Assembly: GCA_019192545.1 (NCBI GenBank)
Contig: JAHCMI010000080.1
Location: forward strand, 1-41,861
Length of the DNA: 41,861 nt
From: Rivularia sp. MS3
Lineage (GTDB): Bacteria; Cyanobacteriota; Cyanobacteriia; Cyanobacteriales; Nostocaceae
Direction of reading: 5' to 3'
How positions within the stretch are numbered: the stretch's first letter is position 1; every line of letters begins with the position of its first letter. Below are positions 40,402 through 41,861 of this stretch, piece by piece. The notes beneath the pieces are model-generated. The model made no database searches. It was not told the DNA's origin and was given only the letters and a program-made list of their open reading frames with translations. The translations under genes were made by a program, and so were the position numbers.

Positions 40402-41253
40402 TTCATACTTCCGATCTTTGTCTGGAATTAAGTACTTTAGATTTTGGTAAGTATAGCGTTTTTCATTTGGGTAAAATAAATTGTTTTAGTACTGGTAACC
40501 CTGACCATGCTAATTTAAATAACAATATTTATATTGCATTCAACTGAAAATCGCTTATATAGTGTTGACTGAAAATAATTTAATTTATTCGTCATATTAC
40601 CTATATAAAAACCATAATTGAAAGTAGATTAATTCTTCGTATTTTTTGTTCATAGCCGTATTGTAGAGACGCAATCTTAAAACGTCTCTACTTTTCTAAT
40701 TTTTAGCTATCGGCAATTGGGTAATTGTCATAATGTCTTGTTGATACGTGACACATAAAAAAATAATGACTGCCTTTAAATTTAGTTAGATTTTTACAGC
40801 AACGGCACGGCAATAAAGGGGGAAGACGGCAGTTTTGCGGGAAGAGAATTTACACCCCTTTTTGCCTTAATAATGCCCGAAGTTAATCTACACTGTATTC
40901 TCTATAATAAAATTAGGACTTACGTAATTGTCATAATATCTGGTTGGTGCGTGACACTGAATACCTGAAAACTACGTTCAAAGTTAATCAAAGTGTCACA
41001 GCACCCTACGAGGAAATGTGCCGGTTGCGTAAGTCCTAAAAATATGTAATTCACTGTCATTTCTATCTATATAGATAAACAAGAAATATTGTTAAATAGA
41101 TTGAAAATATTTATTGATAAAAGATATAAAGCCTAAGACTAATTCTAAAAATATACTAAATATATGAAAAATTTAAATACTTATAATTAACAACATATTA
41201 CTATATTTAATAGAAACAAAATTATCTGTATACTTAAAGGAACATATTCATAA
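40402..41253. other. Gap between NPF genes, with repeat elements
   Basis: No gene is visible. GTAGAGACG / CGTCTCTAC (40663-40671 / 40683-40691) is a second copy of the scyA-scyB hairpin family. Positions 40721-40754 carry a partial copy of the left part of the fold-back element at 40913-41039. The last 200 bases are strongly AT-rich and probably hold the promoter of the downstream gene. Confidence 0.6.
40913..41039. mobile_element. 127-bp fold-back element, MITE-like
   Basis: Perfect 12-bp terminal inverted repeats, TTAGGACTTACG (40913-40924) and CGTAAGTCCTAA (41028-41039), with inner inverted sequences (GTGCGTGACACT near 40947 against AGTGTCAC...GCACC near 40992). It codes for nothing. This architecture is that of a non-autonomous miniature element. 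A 34-base piece of its left half (GTAATTGTCATAATRTCT...) is repeated at 40721-40754. No clear target duplication could be assigned because the flanks are runs of A. Confidence 0.65.
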
Positions 41254-41861
41254 ATGAAATCTTCTGAAAATAATTCTAATCAAAAAATCAATAAGCAGTC
41301 TATTGACTTTACTAATTCATCAATTAGTATTAGTGCTTCTTTTTCATCTAGCGGCAATACATTTGATGGAGGAATAAAATCTGCTCTCGATATTGGTAAT
41401 GTTGTCATTGGTAATGGACAGTGGATTATTGATGATGAAACTACACAAGAATCATTAATTGCTGAAGTAAGAACTGATGTTGACGAAAGAATTGATTCTC
41501 TTTTTAATAAATTACGCGATAGATTACCTTTAAATGAAACTGAAGAAAAATCAGCAGGTAATCCCTTTACAGAAGAAAATCCTTTTGCTGGAGGTGAAAA
41601 CCCTTTTGGAGAAGAAGAATTTACTCCACCACCAGGTTATGTAAATTCTTCTTTACCTTCACAAGAGATTGTAGACAATATTAAATCTGTTAAAGAAGAA
41701 AATCCGGTTTTAGAAGATTCTAATTCGATAGATAATTCAACACAAAAAACCGAAACTGATAATCCGGTTGTAGAAGATTCTAATTCGATAGATAATTCAA
41801 CACAAGAAACCGAAACTGATAATCCGGTTGTAGAAGATTCTAATTCGATAGATAATTCAAC
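41254..41861 (+). CDS. NPF-module repeat protein, cut by window end
   Basis: An open frame of 202 codons running off the end. I do not recognise the family. Residues 1-100 look folded (e.g. TFDGGIKSALDIGNVVIGNG, QWIIDDETTQESLIAEVRTD), without signal peptide. Residues ~108-127 carry NPFTEENPFAGGENPFGEEE, sharing NPF modules with the gene at 39727. From residue 150 there are 20-residue tandem repeats, NPVVEDSNSIDNSTQETETD, acidic and Ser/Thr/Asn-rich, encoded by nearly identical 60-bp units. Such repeats suggest a long, extended stalk or secreted filament-like protein. AAAGGAA lies about 10 bases before the ATG. The real length and C-terminal domain are unknown. Confidence 0.75.
   Translation, partial: MKSSENNSNQKINKQSIDFTNSSISISASFSSSGNTFDGGIKSALDIGNVVIGNGQWIIDDETTQESLIAEVRTDVDERIDSLFNKLRDRLPLNETEEKSAGNPFTEENPFAGGENPFGEEEFTPPPGYVNSSLPSQEIVDNIKSVKEENPVLEDSNSIDNSTQKTETDNPVVEDSNSIDNSTQETETDNPVVEDSNSIDNS
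41701..41861. repeat. 60-bp coding tandem repeat, at least 2.7 copies
   Basis: Units at 41701-41760, 41761-41820 and 41821 to the window end. The first two differ at two bases only (T/G and A/G), so expansion is recent. The unit is a multiple of three and keeps the frame. Confidence 0.95.

Noticed and set aside
1-41861. tRNA or rRNA genes
   Set aside because: No cloverleaf-like T-arm (GGTTCGAATCC type) or rRNA-like conserved stretch was seen on either strand.

Overview
The window is chromosomal DNA from a filamentous, probably heterocyst-forming cyanobacterium of the Rivularia/Calothrix/Scytonema/Nostoc kind. Four things point there. There is a psbI gene for photosystem II. The octamer GCGATCGC (HIP1) recurs. 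The spacers are AT-rich and full of heptanucleotide tandem repeats. The centre is a complete scytonemin (UV-sunscreen) biosynthesis locus. The species cannot be fixed from the sequence.

Layout. Positions 1-5,850 (minus strand) hold a small membrane-anchored unknown, a DUF3769/LptD-like outer-membrane protein, psbI and two tandem WcaF-like acetyltransferases. Positions 7,026-9,960 (minus) hold a histidine kinase and an AraC-type response regulator, divergent from the biosynthetic genes across 1.35 kb of non-coding DNA. From 11,309 to 38,901 everything is on the plus strand: scyA-scyB-scyC-scyD-scyE-scyF, eboA-eboB-eboC, a WcaI-like glycosyltransferase, tyrA, a DsbA/FrnE-like thiol protein, eboD (AroB-like), eboE, eboF, a fused trpE(G), trpC, trpA, trpB and trpD. 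Positions 39,727-41,861 hold two low-complexity proteins sharing Asn-Pro-Phe modules, the second running off the window.

How the genes fit together. The trp genes and tyrA supply tryptophan and p-hydroxyphenylpyruvate. ScyB deaminates tryptophan to indole-3-pyruvate, ScyA couples the two keto acids with thiamine diphosphate, and ScyC cyclises the product to the scytonemin monomer in the cytoplasm. The ebo genes are known from Nostoc punctiforme to be needed for moving the monomer to the periplasm. The propeller proteins ScyE and ScyF carry export signals and probably act in late steps; ScyD here has none. The kinase and regulator are the expected UV/light-responsive switch.

Most notable: scy and ebo genes sit in one locus; EboD sits where N. 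punctiforme has its cluster 'aroB'; EboF lacks several metal ligands of its superfamily; ScyC is an internal duplication; heptad repeats run up to the start codons of eboB, eboD and trpA and form the C-terminal codons of several genes; a frameshifted gene remnant lies before trpC; and an unrecognised NPF-repeat protein pair closes the window. No tRNA, rRNA, CRISPR array or intact transposase was seen.
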